Origin: Okapia johnstoni
Lineage: Eukaryota > Chordata > Mammalia > Artiodactyla > Giraffidae
Direction: 5' to 3'
Length of the DNA: 64,000 nt
NCBI GenBank assembly: GCA_024291935.2
Contig: CM044305.1
Location: forward strand, 92,992,397-93,056,396
Shown here: positions 40,173 through 52,600 of the stretch, piece by piece
Layout: each line of letters starts with the position of its first letter
Numbering within the stretch: position 1 is the first letter of the stretch
The notes under the pieces: model-generated
What the model saw: only the letters and a program-made list of their open reading frames with translations
Databases searched by the model: none
What the model was told of the DNA's origin: nothing
Made by a program: the position numbers and the translations under genes

Positions 40173-42684
40173 TACTTAAAGGAAGACCCTGGAGTCCAAA
40201 AACTGAGGACTAGACAAGGCATTGGTGGAGATGCTGTTTGCTATGATGGTGGTGGTGGTGGTGGGGTGGTCAGCCAAGAGCCAAAGATACAGAGTCAAAA
40301 CATAAACAGGAGAGCGAGTAGAATCCAAAGGAGGCTATTTAAAAATGTGTGAGTTATGGCCTTGGCAAAGAAGAGTTGACAGAATTTGCTCAACTCAAAT
40401 CAAGCAATAGAGTACAAAAGTTACAAAAATAATTTCTATTATGTTCAAAAGATTGATGAATTGGCATTATTATTATAAGTGACTTGAGAGCCAAAATGGA
40501 ACGGTCTCATTAATAGAAAAAAAAATTAATAGTAGTATATTACGAAATCTACAAAGTCAGTTTTAAAAACTTTTTAAGGGCATTTAATTAATTTGTGAAG
40601 GCACATCTCTAAAAAATTGATGGTTGAATTTTGTTGATTAATATTAGAAAATCAAGATTTATACTAGAATTACTGGGCTTTAAAATTTATCTTTGATTAA
40701 ACCAAATGTTAATCTTAAAAATCAAAGAATTGATAATAATCTTTGTCTGTGTACAACCACCACTTTGGTGAACACCCAAATAACCTGCAACTTGGCGTGC
40801 GGGCCAAGTTTCAGTGCCAGCATTCTGGAGGAGGAGGAGGGCTGGCTGCAGGCCAAGCACAGTGTGGAAAGGTCCTCTGTTGGCTATAGGTGGTTCAGGC
40901 TGCCAGGTGGTGAGCATCAGGAGAGGGCTGTCAACCCTTGCGGACTGAGTTGAGGAGCGGAAGCTTTAGTTCCAGGAGGACACGGAGAGCCAAGATACAG
41001 TGAATAGCATAGGGATCCAGGCAGGATATGAGTCAAGCTGTCAAACATTCTAGTGGCAGAAAGTCTTTCTAACAAGATTAAATGAGAACAGAGGAAAGAG
41101 TGAAATTTTAGAGAAGAAAATGTGGAAATCCAATTAAAGCATTTTGCTTTGCAAAACCCTATGTAACCAGGAATAACACTCGGTACTGGTCTCATTTCTT
41201 ACTTTGGACCATTATTTATCATCTAATCTGGCCTTTTAAGTCGGAATTCAGTGTGCATGAGATGGGCAAATATCGGGCCTGATGTGAAGCACCGTTAGAA
41301 CTGGAGAGCTTTTAAAAAATAATACTGTTTTAGGCCTGCTGCTGACATTTGAATCAGGAATACTGGAGTGGGAACCTGGCATCCCTGTTTTTTTCTAAAA
41401 GCTCCCTCATGATTTTATGCACATCCAGGGCTGATTCTTTGGAACCACCAGAGTGATGGTAAACCATAATCCCAACTGGAAAGCCAAAAGACTAGTTTCA
41501 GAGTCCCAGTCTGAAATAGCTCACAAGGTAATTCCCACAAGGAAATCATTTTTAACTGGGCATCTGTTACTTCACTAAATAGGATTGTCCCTAAATGTTA
41601 CAACATTCTGTGATTCACTGGAGGGAAATTGCCTTCTTTATTAGCTCAGATACTAATCCAGTCCACAAACCTGGGGTCCACTCATTCTGGAGGAATTTCT
41701 CACAGGAAAGGAAGATGCTGAACTCAATGAAGACGGCAGGAGGGCTGGTCAGGCAGACAAATTGAGGGAAAGAAGCAAATAATGCAACAACAAAAGACGC
41801 CTCACTTCCCTGGGCCTGCCTGAATCCTTGTTTCTAAAGTGAACTTAAACAGGCAAGAACTATTATGATCTCAGGTGTGGCTTACGTCTTGTATCTCACT
41901 TTCATCGTTGCTGTAAACAGTTTCTTACCACAAAAATCAGCAGTTTAAACTACCAACAGATGCATTATCTTATGGTTCTCTAGAAGTCTGACCAGTTTCA
42001 TCGGGCTAAAATCCTGGTGTCCACAGGCTGCGTTCCTTTCTAGATGGCAATAAGGGGCACTTGTTTCCCTTCCTCATTTGGATTGTTGACAGAATTTAGT
42101 TCCTTGCCTGTTGTAGGACTGGGATACCTGAATCCTTGCTGACTGGTCAGCTGAAGGCTGTTCAGAGATCTCCGTTCAAAGCTAGGTGTTGGTTGGCGTG
42201 AGTCTCCCTTAACCTTCCAGGTCTCGCCTTCCTTTCACTTTTTCTTTCTAAACATCAGCACCAGAAAATTTCTTACTTCTAAGGACTACTGTGTTAGAAT
42301 GGAGCCACCCAGTTTATCCTAGGATAATTTCCCTATTTTAAGAGCCTTAACCATAATCAAATCTTCAAGGTCTCATTTTTCTGTGTGAGTGACATATTCA
42401 TAGGTTGCAAGCGCTGGGATGAAGACATGGGGTGGAGGGGCATGTGAGGATTACGGCATTATCTGCCCACACTCTGCCCTCCAGTGTGAAGATTTTTAAA
42501 AAGATAAGAACAGGTGGGGTGTTTGTGGGAAGGGTTGGTTCTCTAAGGATTATTTTCAGAATCACTGCATACTGATCCTGGAGGGGGTATGAAAATGGTC
42601 TATTGATCTAAATGATTCCCAGCATTAGGTAGAAGGGATCCCAGACTCTGAGAGTGAAAGGTCGTTGTCTTTCTTTTGATTCTG
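40173..42684. other. Left-arm sequence without recognised repeat or gene
   Basis: A ggt microrepeat at 40,245-40,266. The rest, including the conspicuous segment at 40,747-40,960, matches only its mirror at about 52,600-55,240. No exon with splice sites fitting ADGRG4 was found on either strand. Confidence 0.5.
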
Positions 42685-42945
42685 AAACTGAAGATCCAGT
42701 ACTTTTGGACACCTGATTGCAAAGAGTGGACTAATTGGAAAAGACCATGAAGTGGGAAAGATGAAGGCGAAAGGTGAAGGGGTGGGTGGAGAGGATGAGA
42801 TGGTTAGATTGCATCAATGATTCATTGGACATGAATTTGAACAAACTCCGGAGAGAGTGAAGGACAGAGGAGCCTGGCCTCTGCCTGCAGTTCATAGGGT
42901 CTCAAAGAGTAGGATACGGAATAGTGACTGATGAGCAACAACAAA
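42685..42945 (+). mobile_element. BovB 3' end, sense, degraded (left arm)
   Basis: aggatgagatggttagattg, attcattggacatgaatttg and cagttcatagggtctcaaag. Mirror at 52,345-52,600. Confidence 0.8.
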
Positions 42946-44560
42946 ATAAGAAATTTAGATGTTCTAATTCTATTAGGTACATTCTTTGAGAGCAATGCAA
43001 TAGAGGCTGAAAAACCTCCTTTCTGGGCAGAGCTTTATCATCCCGGTCCCATGGAATTCTCTGCTTTTCTAGTAATCCGTTTTAGAAGGAAGGCTCTGAC
43101 ACTGTGGTTATGCTTAGTTTGCATCCAGTTGATTTCTTAAGCACTAACAACATAAAGAAATGGATTTTGGGGCTCTGACTAAAGTGAATGATAGAAGATT
43201 CAAAAAGAGGTGAAAATAATTTCTATTTTTCCAGATCCTCCATGTACTTAAAAACTGAATCTCCAGGTCGACAAGGCTTGTACTCTTAAAATTACATATG
43301 GCAAAGATGTATGTGTTCAATAAGCATTTATTGGGTGCTCCCACTGTACGAGACAAACCTATCCAAAGCGATCTCTGGGAGGAATGAAGCAGGGTGTTGT
43401 TCTATTCAAAACAGGCATGGAGGCCAATTCCATGTTCTTGTGAAGGGCTCTGGGCTTGTTGACTTGGAGCGTGTCCAACTACACCAATTGTTTAATGGCA
43501 GAGAGGAATCGAGTTCTCCTTGGAGTTATGTCCCTTAATTATATTGTAATTAATTAATTATTCAAAGCTGGTTTCTTACTTTATAGCAAGAGAAAAAAAG
43601 ATACTGTATTTTGACTCTTTTCTTGGGCTTTCTTGGAACTTTTTTTTTTTTATCCTGGAACACTCTGCTCGGGGAAAGGAACAGGTTTGTTTTGAAGAGG
43701 AGTGGAAATTATTGCATTCAGTGGGCTTTCCACTCTGGTGGATGATACTGATAGGCGGAATTGGAATAAACGTCGCTGGGGAAAACCAGTATTTTTTCGG
43801 ATCTTCATTAAATATTTGCATGACATTTTCTGCATTAACTTAACAGTGCTCTTTTGATTTGAAGTATTTCAGTTCTGCATATTAAGTGTGCCACCGTGGA
43901 AGTGCACACAGATGAGACGAGACCAGTTCACCTAGATTCAAACCAGCCCTGCCCACTCCTGGTGTTATTTTTATTTTGTTGGGTACTTAGCTTCTCTAAA
44001 GTTTTGATTTCACATGGGGGAAATGACGATATTATCCACCTGTTTCAGCCCAGTGATCTTAGTTTTTTACAACAGAAACCAAAACTACATATTTAATGGA
44101 TCAGTTAAGCACATAGGGATTTATTAAAATGGTATTGGCGATATAACTCTGAAATTAGAGAAATGAAAATCCATAGGAACAGGGAGGCCAGGAAGCGGAC
44201 AGGACTTCAGGGGAAGTATGTTTACAGAACTGGTCCTACGGAGACCAGCGTGTCCAAGCACTGACGCTGCTGACACTGAATGTTAGGTGGCACTTCAGGA
44301 CTGCTGCCTCATGCCTGGCACTGATTCAGTGGATTTCTGCAGTCTCTATCTTGTGTCACTAACTTCCAAATTATGTTTGGGGAGGCAATGTCTTGCTTGG
44401 AGAATTAGGTCATCTGCTACTCTTGTTAGCTGCTCAAAGGAATTGAGAAATCAAGGTATGTAATGTTTCAGTGTCAGCAGTAGGAGGTGGCTATGCCCAT
44501 TCAGCCAACTCAGAGTGGAGAATTCCAATTTACAGGAGGAGGTACAGAAGCACATGGACC

Positions 44561-44670
44561 AAAAAAAAAAAAAGACCCCACAAAAGCCCCAAAAAACAAC
44601 CTCCCCCCAACAAACAATCAACAAAACAATAAAAATTCAAAAAAAACGAAATCCCCAAATATCACCTTCC
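44561..44670. repeat. A/C-rich low-complexity tract (left arm)
   Basis: An A13-type run followed by alternating A and C runs without G. The mirror (50,590-50,700) is T/G-rich with different run lengths. Short frames here are artefacts of composition. Confidence 0.85.
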
Positions 44671-45030
44671 TGGAGTCCATTCCCTTCAGTGACCTACAGT
44701 GACCTACCTCCTTTTCCCTCACTTTATCATTCCAACAGAAAAAATTTCTCTTTTCAGCTGAGTTGCAGCTATTATTTGTTTAATAAATATGCTCTCACTT
44801 CTTCCCAAGGGTAGTCCTCATCTGCAAAGTCTCATGCAAAAGTTCTTGCTCGTCTTAACATTCAGATTCTCTAGGTGTTGTCCCATTCTCTTCAGGTCTG
44901 GCAGATCAATACATCAATGTTACCTTAATTTATAGGCTGAGTTGTAAAGCTAATCATCTTTTTTTTCTTAAACTGCATATCCTAAGTAAGAGAGAAAGAG
45001 AAAAATTAATTTAAAAGAGTATTTACATAT

Positions 45031-45473
45031 GGTTTTTCCAGTGGTCATGTATGGATGTGAGAGTTGGACAGTGAAGAAAGCTGAGCGCCGCAGAATTGAT
45101 GCTTTTGAACTGTGGTGTTGGAGAAGACTCTTGAGAGTCCCTTGGACTGCAAGGAGATCCAATCAATCCATCCTAAAGAGATCAATCCTGGGTGTTCATT
45201 GGAAGGACTGATGTTGAAGCTGAAACTCCAATACTTTGGCCACCTCATGCGAAGGGTTGACTCATTGGAAAAGACCCTAATGCTGGGTAGGATTGGGGGC
45301 GGGAGGAGAAGGGGACGACAGAGGATGAGATGGTTGGATGGCATCACCGACTCGATGGACATGGGTTTGGGTGAGACTCCGGGAGTTGGTGATGGACAGG
45401 GAGGCCTGGCGTGCTGCGATTCATGGGGTCGCAAAGAGTTGGACACGACTGAGCAACTGAACTGAACTGAATT
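45031..45473 (+). mobile_element. BovB 3' end, sense (left arm)
   Basis: Reads ccagtggtcatgtatggatg through to actgagcaactgaactgaac. The sense strand encodes the RT C-terminus ([20 protein letters not shown]) with a 1-base deletion near 45,180. About 98% identical to its mirror at 49,764-50,216. Confidence 0.95.
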
Positions 45474-45668
45474 GAAAAACTGATATTTATATATCTATAA
45501 TATATATATATATCAGATATACTACACAAAACACACATATCATTGCATGAAAGAAGGTGTGAATAATGCTATATTCCACATGTGCATTTCAGGTCACAAG
45601 GCCAAAGTAAATATTTGATTCATCATTCCCCTTTTCCATTATCCTTTTATCTTGGCAATATGATGTTC

Positions 45669-45830
45669 TTTTTTTTTTTTTTTAAATTTTTGGCTACAGG
45701 GTATGTGGAATTCTTAGTTCCTGACCAGTGAACGATTCCATTGCCCCATGCAGGAAAAAAAAAAAAACACACAAAAAATCCCAAGTGTGGAGTTTTAAAT
45801 GCTGGGACTGACAGGGGAAGTTCCCCTGAT
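45669..45830 (-). mobile_element. CHR SINE, antisense (left arm)
   Basis: Poly-T at 45,669, tggctacagggtatgtgg, ttcttagttcctgaccag, then an A run and the head end gggaagttcccctga-like text. Mirror at 49,445-49,580 is cleaner. Confidence 0.82.
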
Positions 45831-46335
45831 GTTCTTCTGGACAGGGGTGGTGTGACCCAGACCTCATCTAGGGATCCAAGCCCTCGGCAGTCCTATCTGT
45901 ATCTTCTCATTCTGGTCGTTGGAGATCATGGCAGTACTAGGAGTTATCCCCAAGGATCTCCTGGATCCAGCAGTCCCTTTACAGCCTCATTATGTAGCGC
46001 ATCCCTATTTCCTCTTAATATTCAGGGTCAACCATCCTAAGATACTGAATAACAGGCACAAAGCCTGGTTTCACTCCAGTGGCATTTCAGAGTCTGACCT
46101 TGTAGAAATACACTTGGCTTTCATCACATGTCTTGTGCTCTTTTCTGTATCATAGGCCCGGGACCAGTGTGGGTTTGATTATGTTCTCCTTGCACAAAGT
46201 GCCACAACTCAAATGACAAGGAATCATCAGGAGAGGCTGCTAACAAAGTCTGACTGGACAAAGAGGGAGGGCCGTTGGTTGATGAGGAGGATTCAGTGAT
46301 GAGGTTTTTGAGTGCTCTGAGATGGACCAAATAGA
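45831..46335. other. Unclassified segment, mirrored in the right arm
   Basis: Reads ctcattctggtcgttggaga and ctcattatgtagcgcatccc. The mirror (about 48,930-49,440) has a 66-codon antisense frame (49,219-49,419). No recognisable protein. The frames differ between arms because of indels. Confidence 0.4.
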
Positions 46336-46357
46336 TACCTTATTTCCCAATTCCAGT

Positions 46358-46692
46358 TAGTATACCTTGGAGATATTGTGGGTTCAGTTTCAGACCACCA
46401 CAATAAAGCAGATATCACAATAAATTGAGTCACACACACTTTTTGGCTTCTCGTACCATATAAAAGTTTATTATTTAAATTATATTGTATGTAATAGCAT
46501 TATGTCTAAAAAGACTATATATATCTTAATTAAAAATGCTTTCATTGCTAAAAAAATTCTAACTATCCTTGATAATGAAGGTTGCCACAAACCTTCAAAT
46601 TTGTAAAATATATATATATTTATATTATATATATAATATCTGGGTGGACAGGTGTAATAAAGCAAAGTGCAATAGAATGAGGTATGCCTGTA
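46358..46692. mobile_element. Tigger1-derived DNA transposon, internally deleted (left arm)
   Basis: Starts tataccttggagatattgtg and ends gaatgaggtatgcctgta: imperfect terminal inverted repeats of Tigger1 (Tc1/mariner, pogo group). The interior keeps the first roughly 230 bases (cattatgtctaaaaag) and the last part (gttgccacaaaccttcaa) with an AT repeat between. Nonautonomous. Mirror at 48,579-48,911. Confidence 0.85.
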
Positions 46693-47227
46693 CTTCGGGT
46701 TAATTTCCATTATGGCACTAGTACCCTGAATATCACACAAAAGGTCTCTGCAAGGCCTTGAATTAAAATGTAATTTGGGACCCACAGAATCAAAACTTTG
46801 TGTGTTTTTTGACTATTCTCCTGTGTTGTGGCACCAAGAGATATGAGTTTTATATTTATTTTTGAAAACATTTTTAAATGGTGGTAAAAAACATGAGAGC
46901 TTTATTTTTCCAAGTTATATAGTTTTTGGATTTCTGTGTATGATGCGTGGGTAAAATGTAAGAATTTGAGCTTATTACTGTCTTCATCTGTCCAGTGAAT
47001 GAGAAGAAACCACTCTTTTAGGCAGGCCTTGGAAATGGATTTACCCCATTTATGTGCGTTTGGTCGATGTTTGTTTTGGCTGTCATATCATCCCTTCATT
47101 GGTTCTTTATTCAATGTGACCAACAGGTAAGGATTTAATTAGCAGAGATTAATCATTGTTCCTGTTTGCTCAGGGTCACTAGCTTCTGATTTCAAGTCTG
47201 GATCACTCTTCTGATAGGTGGTACATG

Positions 47228-47405
47228 TGTGCGTGGCAAGTCACTTTGGTCGTGTCTGACTCTCTGTGACCCTATGGACTGTAGCCCGCCAGACTCCTCT
47301 GTCCATGGAATTCTCCAGAAGGAAAATACTGGAGTGGGTTGCCATGCTCCTCCAGGGGATCTCCTTGACCCAGGGATCAAACCTGTGTCTCTTACATCTC
47401 CTGTA
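47228..47405 (-). mobile_element. Bov-tA SINE, antisense, head missing (inner edge of left arm)
   Basis: cagtcactttggtcgtgtct-like start, tgtagcccgccagactcctc, and ends in the middle of the head at about 47,405, where mirror similarity also ends. Confidence 0.88.
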
Positions 47406-47406
47406 T

Positions 47407-47844
47407 TGATGGACACCGGTCTCCTGCTAACTTCCTAGCTCGTAAGGAGTTTAGAAAGTGAGTACCTGGCTTTCCATTCTTTAGAGGAAGTCAAGCTGCC
47501 TCCAGCAATGACTTACTAAGATAGAGAATTCTCACAATCGTTTGCAAGTTCAGGTGCTGGGCAGCCTCAAAACATGTCTGGGATTTACTGGAATTCGTCG
47601 TGAGGTTGTTAGGGAGATAAAAAAGATAGTAAGATATAAAACAAGGTAGACTATGTCCAGGTCTCAACAGCTTTATGTGGATGAAGATGGATTAAAAGTT
47701 TGTTTAATTTTTAAATTTTTTAAAATAATAGAACCAGATAGGAAATTAGGTGAGGTAGTTTTATTAATGAACATTTTTATGGAAAAGATGATTATAGTCG
47801 GCCATCTGGTATTCACAGGTTCTAGTGACTCAGGTGGTAAAGAA
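47407..47844. other. Spacer between the inverted-repeat arms
   Basis: About 440 bp. I tested folding it on itself around 47,622 and found no pairing, so it is single-copy between the arms. It has no recognised repeat except the head end of the right Bov-tA at its border (47,825-47,844), and no exon. Confidence 0.8.
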
Positions 47845-48020
47845 TCTGCCTGCAATGCAAGAGACCTGGGTTTTCATCCCTGGGTCAGGAAGATCCCCTG
47901 GAGAAGGGAAAATGGCAACCCACTCCAGTATTCTGTCTGGAGAATTCCATGGACAGAGGAGTCTGGCAGCTACAGTCCATAGGGTCACAAGGAGTCAGAC
48001 ACGACAAAGTGACTTAGCCA
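47825..48020 (+). mobile_element. Bov-tA SINE (inner edge of right arm)
   Basis: agtgactcaggtggtaaaga head, complete BovA body. Partner of the left copy but retaining about 20 more bases of head. Confidence 0.92.
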
Positions 48021-48578
48021 CGCACACATGTACCACCTATCAGATAGAGTGATCCAGACTTGAATCAGAAGCTAGTGACCCAGAGAGAAGAAACAGGAAC
48101 AATGAAAGAATCTCTGCTAATTAATTCCTTACCTGTGGTCACATTGAATAAAAGAACCATTAAGGGATGTATGACAGCCAAAACAATCATCGACCACACT
48201 ACGAAAACCAGTATGGGGTAAATCCATTCCAGGGCTGCATAAAAGAGTGTTTCTTCTCATTTGCACTGGTCAGGATGAAGACAGTAATAAGCAAAAACAA
48301 AATTCTTACATTTTTACCCACGCAAGCATCACTGAAATCCAAAAACTATTATAACTTGAAAATTAAAGCTCTCATGTTTTTTTACCACATTTAAAATTGT
48401 TCTTCAAAAATAAATATAAACCTCATATCTATTGGTGCCACAAAACACTGCGATAAGTCAAATAACACACAAAGTTTGATCTCTGGGGATCACCAAATTA
48501 ACTGTTTAATTCATGGACCTTGGCATGACCATTTTTGTGTGATATTCAGGGTACTGTGCATAAGAATTTAACCCTAAG

Positions 48579-48627
48579 TACAGGCATAACTCATTCTATT
48601 GCACTGTTGCTTTTTAACACTTCACAG

Positions 48628-48663
<36 letters not shown>

Positions 48664-48911
48664 ACAAATTGAAGGTTTGTGGCATCATGCATTATCAGAG
48701 GATAGTTAAAATTTTTTAGCAATGAAGCATTTTTAATTAAGATATATATAGTTTCTTTTTAGACATAATCTATTACATACTTATAATGTTAAAATATAAC
48801 TTTTTTATTGTACTGAGAAGCCATAAAAAGTGTGTGTGAATCAATTTATTGTGATATATGCTTTATTGTGGTTGGTCTGAAACTGAACCCCAATATCTCC
48901 CAAGGTATTCT
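48579..48911. mobile_element. Tigger1-derived DNA transposon (right arm)
   Basis: Mirror of the left-arm copy: starts acaggcataactcattctat and ends atatctcccaaggtattc. The internal AT run is 48,632-48,661, longer than in the left arm. Confidence 0.85.
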
Positions 48912-49444
48912 ATTCTGGAATTGGGAAAATTTGGTATCAATTTTGGATCATCTCAGGAGCATCATAAAACTAATTCAATGAATCCTTCCTCATCAACCAA
49001 AAGGCTGCCCTCCCTCTTTGTCCAGTCAGACTTGTTGCAGCCTCTCCTGATGATTCTGTTCATTTGAGTGAGGCAACGTGCAAGGAGAAGCATAATCAAA
49101 CCCACATGTCCGGGCCTTTTGATCAGAAAAGAGCACAACATGTGCTGAAAAGCCAACTACAAGGTCTCAGACTCTGATGCCACTGAGTGAAACAGGCTTT
49201 GTGCCGGTTATTCAGTGTTTAGGGATGGTTGACCTGAATATTAGGAGGAAATTGGGATGCTGCTACATAATGAGGTGGAAAGGGGACTCCGATGGATTCA
49301 GGAGTTTCCTTGGGGATAACTCTAGGTACTGCCATGTTCTCCAACGACCAGAATGAAGAAGATACATGATAGGACTGCGAGGGCTTGGATCCAGGAGTGG
49401 AGGTCTGGGTCAACACCAACCCTGTCTGAAAGTAACATCAGGAG

Positions 49445-49580
49445 GGACTTCCCTGGCAGTCCAGCAGTTAAAACTCCACACTTGGACTGCATGGGGCATG
49501 GATTCGATCTCTGGTCAGGGAACTAAGATTCCACATACCATGCCCCTACATAGCCAAAAATTAAAAAAAAAAAAAAAAGA
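49445..49580 (+). mobile_element. CHR SINE, sense (right arm)
   Basis: ggacttccctggcagtccag head, gattcgatctctggtcaggg, and an A18-type tail at about 49,561-49,578. Confidence 0.93.
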
Positions 49581-49706
49581 ACCTCAGTTGCCAAGATAAA
49601 AGGATATGGAATAGGGGAATGATGAAGTCAAATATTTACTTTGGCTTGTGACCTGATGCAGCATGTGGAATTTAGCATTTATTCACACCTTCTTTTTGCA
49701 ATGATA

Positions 49707-49760
49707 TGTGTGTGTGTGTGTATATATATATAAATTTATTATATAATTCTATACTATATA
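49707..49760. repeat. TG/TA dinucleotide repeat (right arm)
   Basis: tgtgtgtgtgtgtg followed by tatatata. The mirror at 45,480-45,520 is shorter and AT-only. Confidence 0.9.
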
Positions 49761-49763
49761 TAT

Positions 49764-50216
49764 CAGTTCAGTTCAGTTCAGTTCAGTCGCTCAGTCGTGT
49801 CCAACTCTTTGCGACCCCATGAATTGCAGCACGCCAGGCCTCCCTGTCCATCACCAACTCCCGGAGTCTACCCAAACCCATGTCCATCGAGTCGGTGATG
49901 CCATCCAACCATCTCATCCTCTGTCGTCCCCTTCTCCTCCTGCCCCCAATCCTTCCCAGCATCAGGGTCTTTTCCAATGAGTCAACTCTTCACATGAGGT
50001 GGCCAAAGTATTGGAGTTTCAGCTTCAACATCAGTCCTTCCAATGAACACCCAGGATTGATCTCTTTTAGGATGGATTGATTGGATCTCCTTGCAGTCCA
50101 AGGGACTCTCAAGAGTCTTCTCCAACACCACAGTTCAAAAGCATCAATTCTGCGGCGCTCAGCTTTCTTCACTGTCCAACTCTCACATCCATACATGACC
50201 ACTGGAAAAACCATAT
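49764..50216 (-). mobile_element. BovB 3' end, antisense (right arm)
   Basis: Four ttcag units at the 3' end, then the RT C-terminus on the opposite strand ([34 protein letters not shown]). Mirror of 45,031-45,473. By eye about six substitutions and two indels in 415 bases. Confidence 0.95.
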
Positions 50217-52344
50217 GTAAAAATACCACTATTTAAATTATTTTCTCTTTCTCTCTTACTTAAGGATCATGCACTGTGATGATTAGCTTTAATCTCAGCT
50301 ATAACATTAAGGAACATTGAGTTGGGATCTTGCCAGACCTGAGAAGGAATGGACACAACTAGAAGATCTTGAATGTGAAAGACGAGCTGTGAGACTTTGC
50401 ATGAGACTTTGCAGATGAGGACTTCCCTTGGGGAAGAAGTGAGAGCATTTTAAAATTATTACTAATTATAGCTGCACTCAGTGAATAGAGAAATTTTTTC
50501 TTTTGGAATATATCAATGTAGGGAACCTAGGAGGGTAGGCACTGTAGGTCACTGAAGGATGGACCTCAGTAAGTAGGGGTTATTTTGGTGGATTTCGGTT
50601 TTTTTGAGATTTTTTGATTGTTTTGTGTTGTTGTTGGGGGGGAGGTTGTTTGTGGGCTTTTTGTGGGCGTCTTTTTTTTTTTTGTTGGTCATGTGGCTTC
50701 TGGATCCTCTATTACACTGTATTTGGAAAATTCTCCACTCTTGGGGAGTTTGGCTGAATCGGGCAGAGGCCCACCTATACTGCTGACAACTGAAACATTA
50801 CTACTGGATTCTCAGATTTCCTTTACTGCCTAAGAGTAGCAGATGGACCTCTAGTTCTCCAAGCAGAAATGCCTTGCCCAAACATTAATTTGGAAAGTTA
50901 GTTGTACATAGTTAGAGACTGCAGAGAATCCACTGAATCGGTGCCTGGGCAGGAGGCAGCAGCCTGAGAGGTGCCACCTAAAATTCTGTGTTCAGCAGAG
51001 TCAGTGTATGGTACTGCTGGTCTCGTTGGACCAAGTTCTGTAAATACTTCACCTGAAGTCCTGGCGCTAGCTGGCCTCCCCTGTTCTATGGATTTTCATT
51101 TCTCTAGATTCACGGAGTATCCAATCACCATTTTAATAAATCCCTATGGGCTAACTGTGCAATTAAATATGAGATTTTTCTGTTGTTATAAACTAAGGAA
51201 CCTGGCTGATTACAGGTGGATATCACTTTCCACACCCTATCGCATTTCCCCCATTGTGGGAAATAAAACTTTTAAGAAAGGGCTAAGGACCTACAATATA
51301 AGATATAAACCCTGGATGTGGCAGGGCAGGGTTTGATCTAGGTGAACTGGTCTCTCTCATCTCGTGCTCTTCCACTGTGGCACACTTTCATATGCAGAAC
51401 TGAAATACTTAAATCAAAGGACACTGTTAAAGTAAATGCCGAAAACAGTCATGCACATTTTTTTAATGGAAGATCAGGAAAAAATTACTGTTTTTCCAGC
51501 GGACGTTTTCCCAAATTCCGCCTTATCCAGTATCAACACCAGAGTGGAAAGCCTGGAATGCAATAATTTCCATCCTCTTTCAAAAATCAAACCTGTTTCC
51601 TTTCCCTGCCAGCGTGTGCCAGAAAAAAAAAAAAAAAAAGTTCCAAGAAAACGCAAGAAAAAGTCAAAATACAGTATCTTTTGTCCTCTCTTGCTATAAA
51701 GTAGAAACCATTCTTTGAATAATTAATTAATTACAATATAATTAAGGGAAATAACTCAAGGAGACTCGGGACAGATTCCTCTCTGCATTAACAATTGTGC
51801 GAGTTGTACACGCTCCAAAGTCAACAAGGCAGCCCTTTCACTAAGAACATGGAAATTGGCTCCATGCCTGTTTTGATTAGAACAAACACCCTGCTTCGCC
51901 TCCCAGAGATCTTTGGTTTGGTTGATGTCTCGTACAGTGGGACCCAAATAATTCGCTTTATTGAACAAATACATCTTTGCATTGTATATTAAGAGTTTCA
52001 GAGCCTTGTGACCTGGAATTCAGTTTTTATAGTACATGGAGGATTCTGAAAAATAGAAATTATTTTCACCTCTTTTTGAAGCTTCTGTCATTCACTTTGT
52101 CAGTGCCCCAAATTCAATTTCTTTATGATGTTAGTGCCTTAAGAAGATAAACTGGCGGCAAACTAAGCATAACCAGCAGGGTCATCAGACCTCCTTCTTA
52201 CAAACGGATTCTAGAAAAAGCATGTAATTCCATGGGACAGGGATGAAAAAAAGCTCTGCCCAGAAGGGAGTTTTTCAGCCTTATTGGCTTGCTCTCAAGA
52301 ATGTACTAATAGATAGACATGCTATTTTGTATTTTGTTCGTTGC

Positions 52345-52600
52345 TCTTTCAGTCACTAAGTCGTTCCTACTCTTTGTGACCCCATGAACTGCAGCATGCC
52401 AGGCTCCTCTGTCTTCACTCTCCTGGAGTTTGCTCAAATTCATGTCCATTGAATCAGTGATGCTATCTAACCATCTCATCCTTGCCACCCACCCCCTTCT
52501 CCCTTTGCCCTTCAGTCTTTCCCAGCATCAGGGTCTTTGCCAATTAAGTCAGCTACTTTGCATCGGTGGCCCAAAGTACTGGAGCTTCATTTCAGGCATC
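52345..52600 (-). mobile_element. BovB 3' end, antisense, degraded (right arm)
   Basis: cattgaatcagtgatgctat and cagcatcagggtctttgcca. Mirror of 42,685-42,945. Confidence 0.82.

Larger units (their letters stand above)
34612..47406 (+). repeat. Left arm of a large inverted repeat (about 12.8 kb)
   Basis: From tgtatgcaaattttgc at the outer edge to the Bov-tA at 47,228-47,405, this arm matches the reverse complement of 47,845-60,845. Position sums of matching points are nearly constant: 34,640 with 60,790; 40,750 with 54,560; 45,670 with 49,575; 47,230 with 48,015. All transposons in the arm have mirror partners. Single-copy stretches differ from the partner mainly by one-base indels. No gene is recognised in the arm. 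Confidence 0.95.

Noticed and set aside
49764..49790. Repeated ttcag units as a regulatory or satellite array
   Set aside because: They are the variable 3' end of BovB and recur at 27,785 and 17,400.
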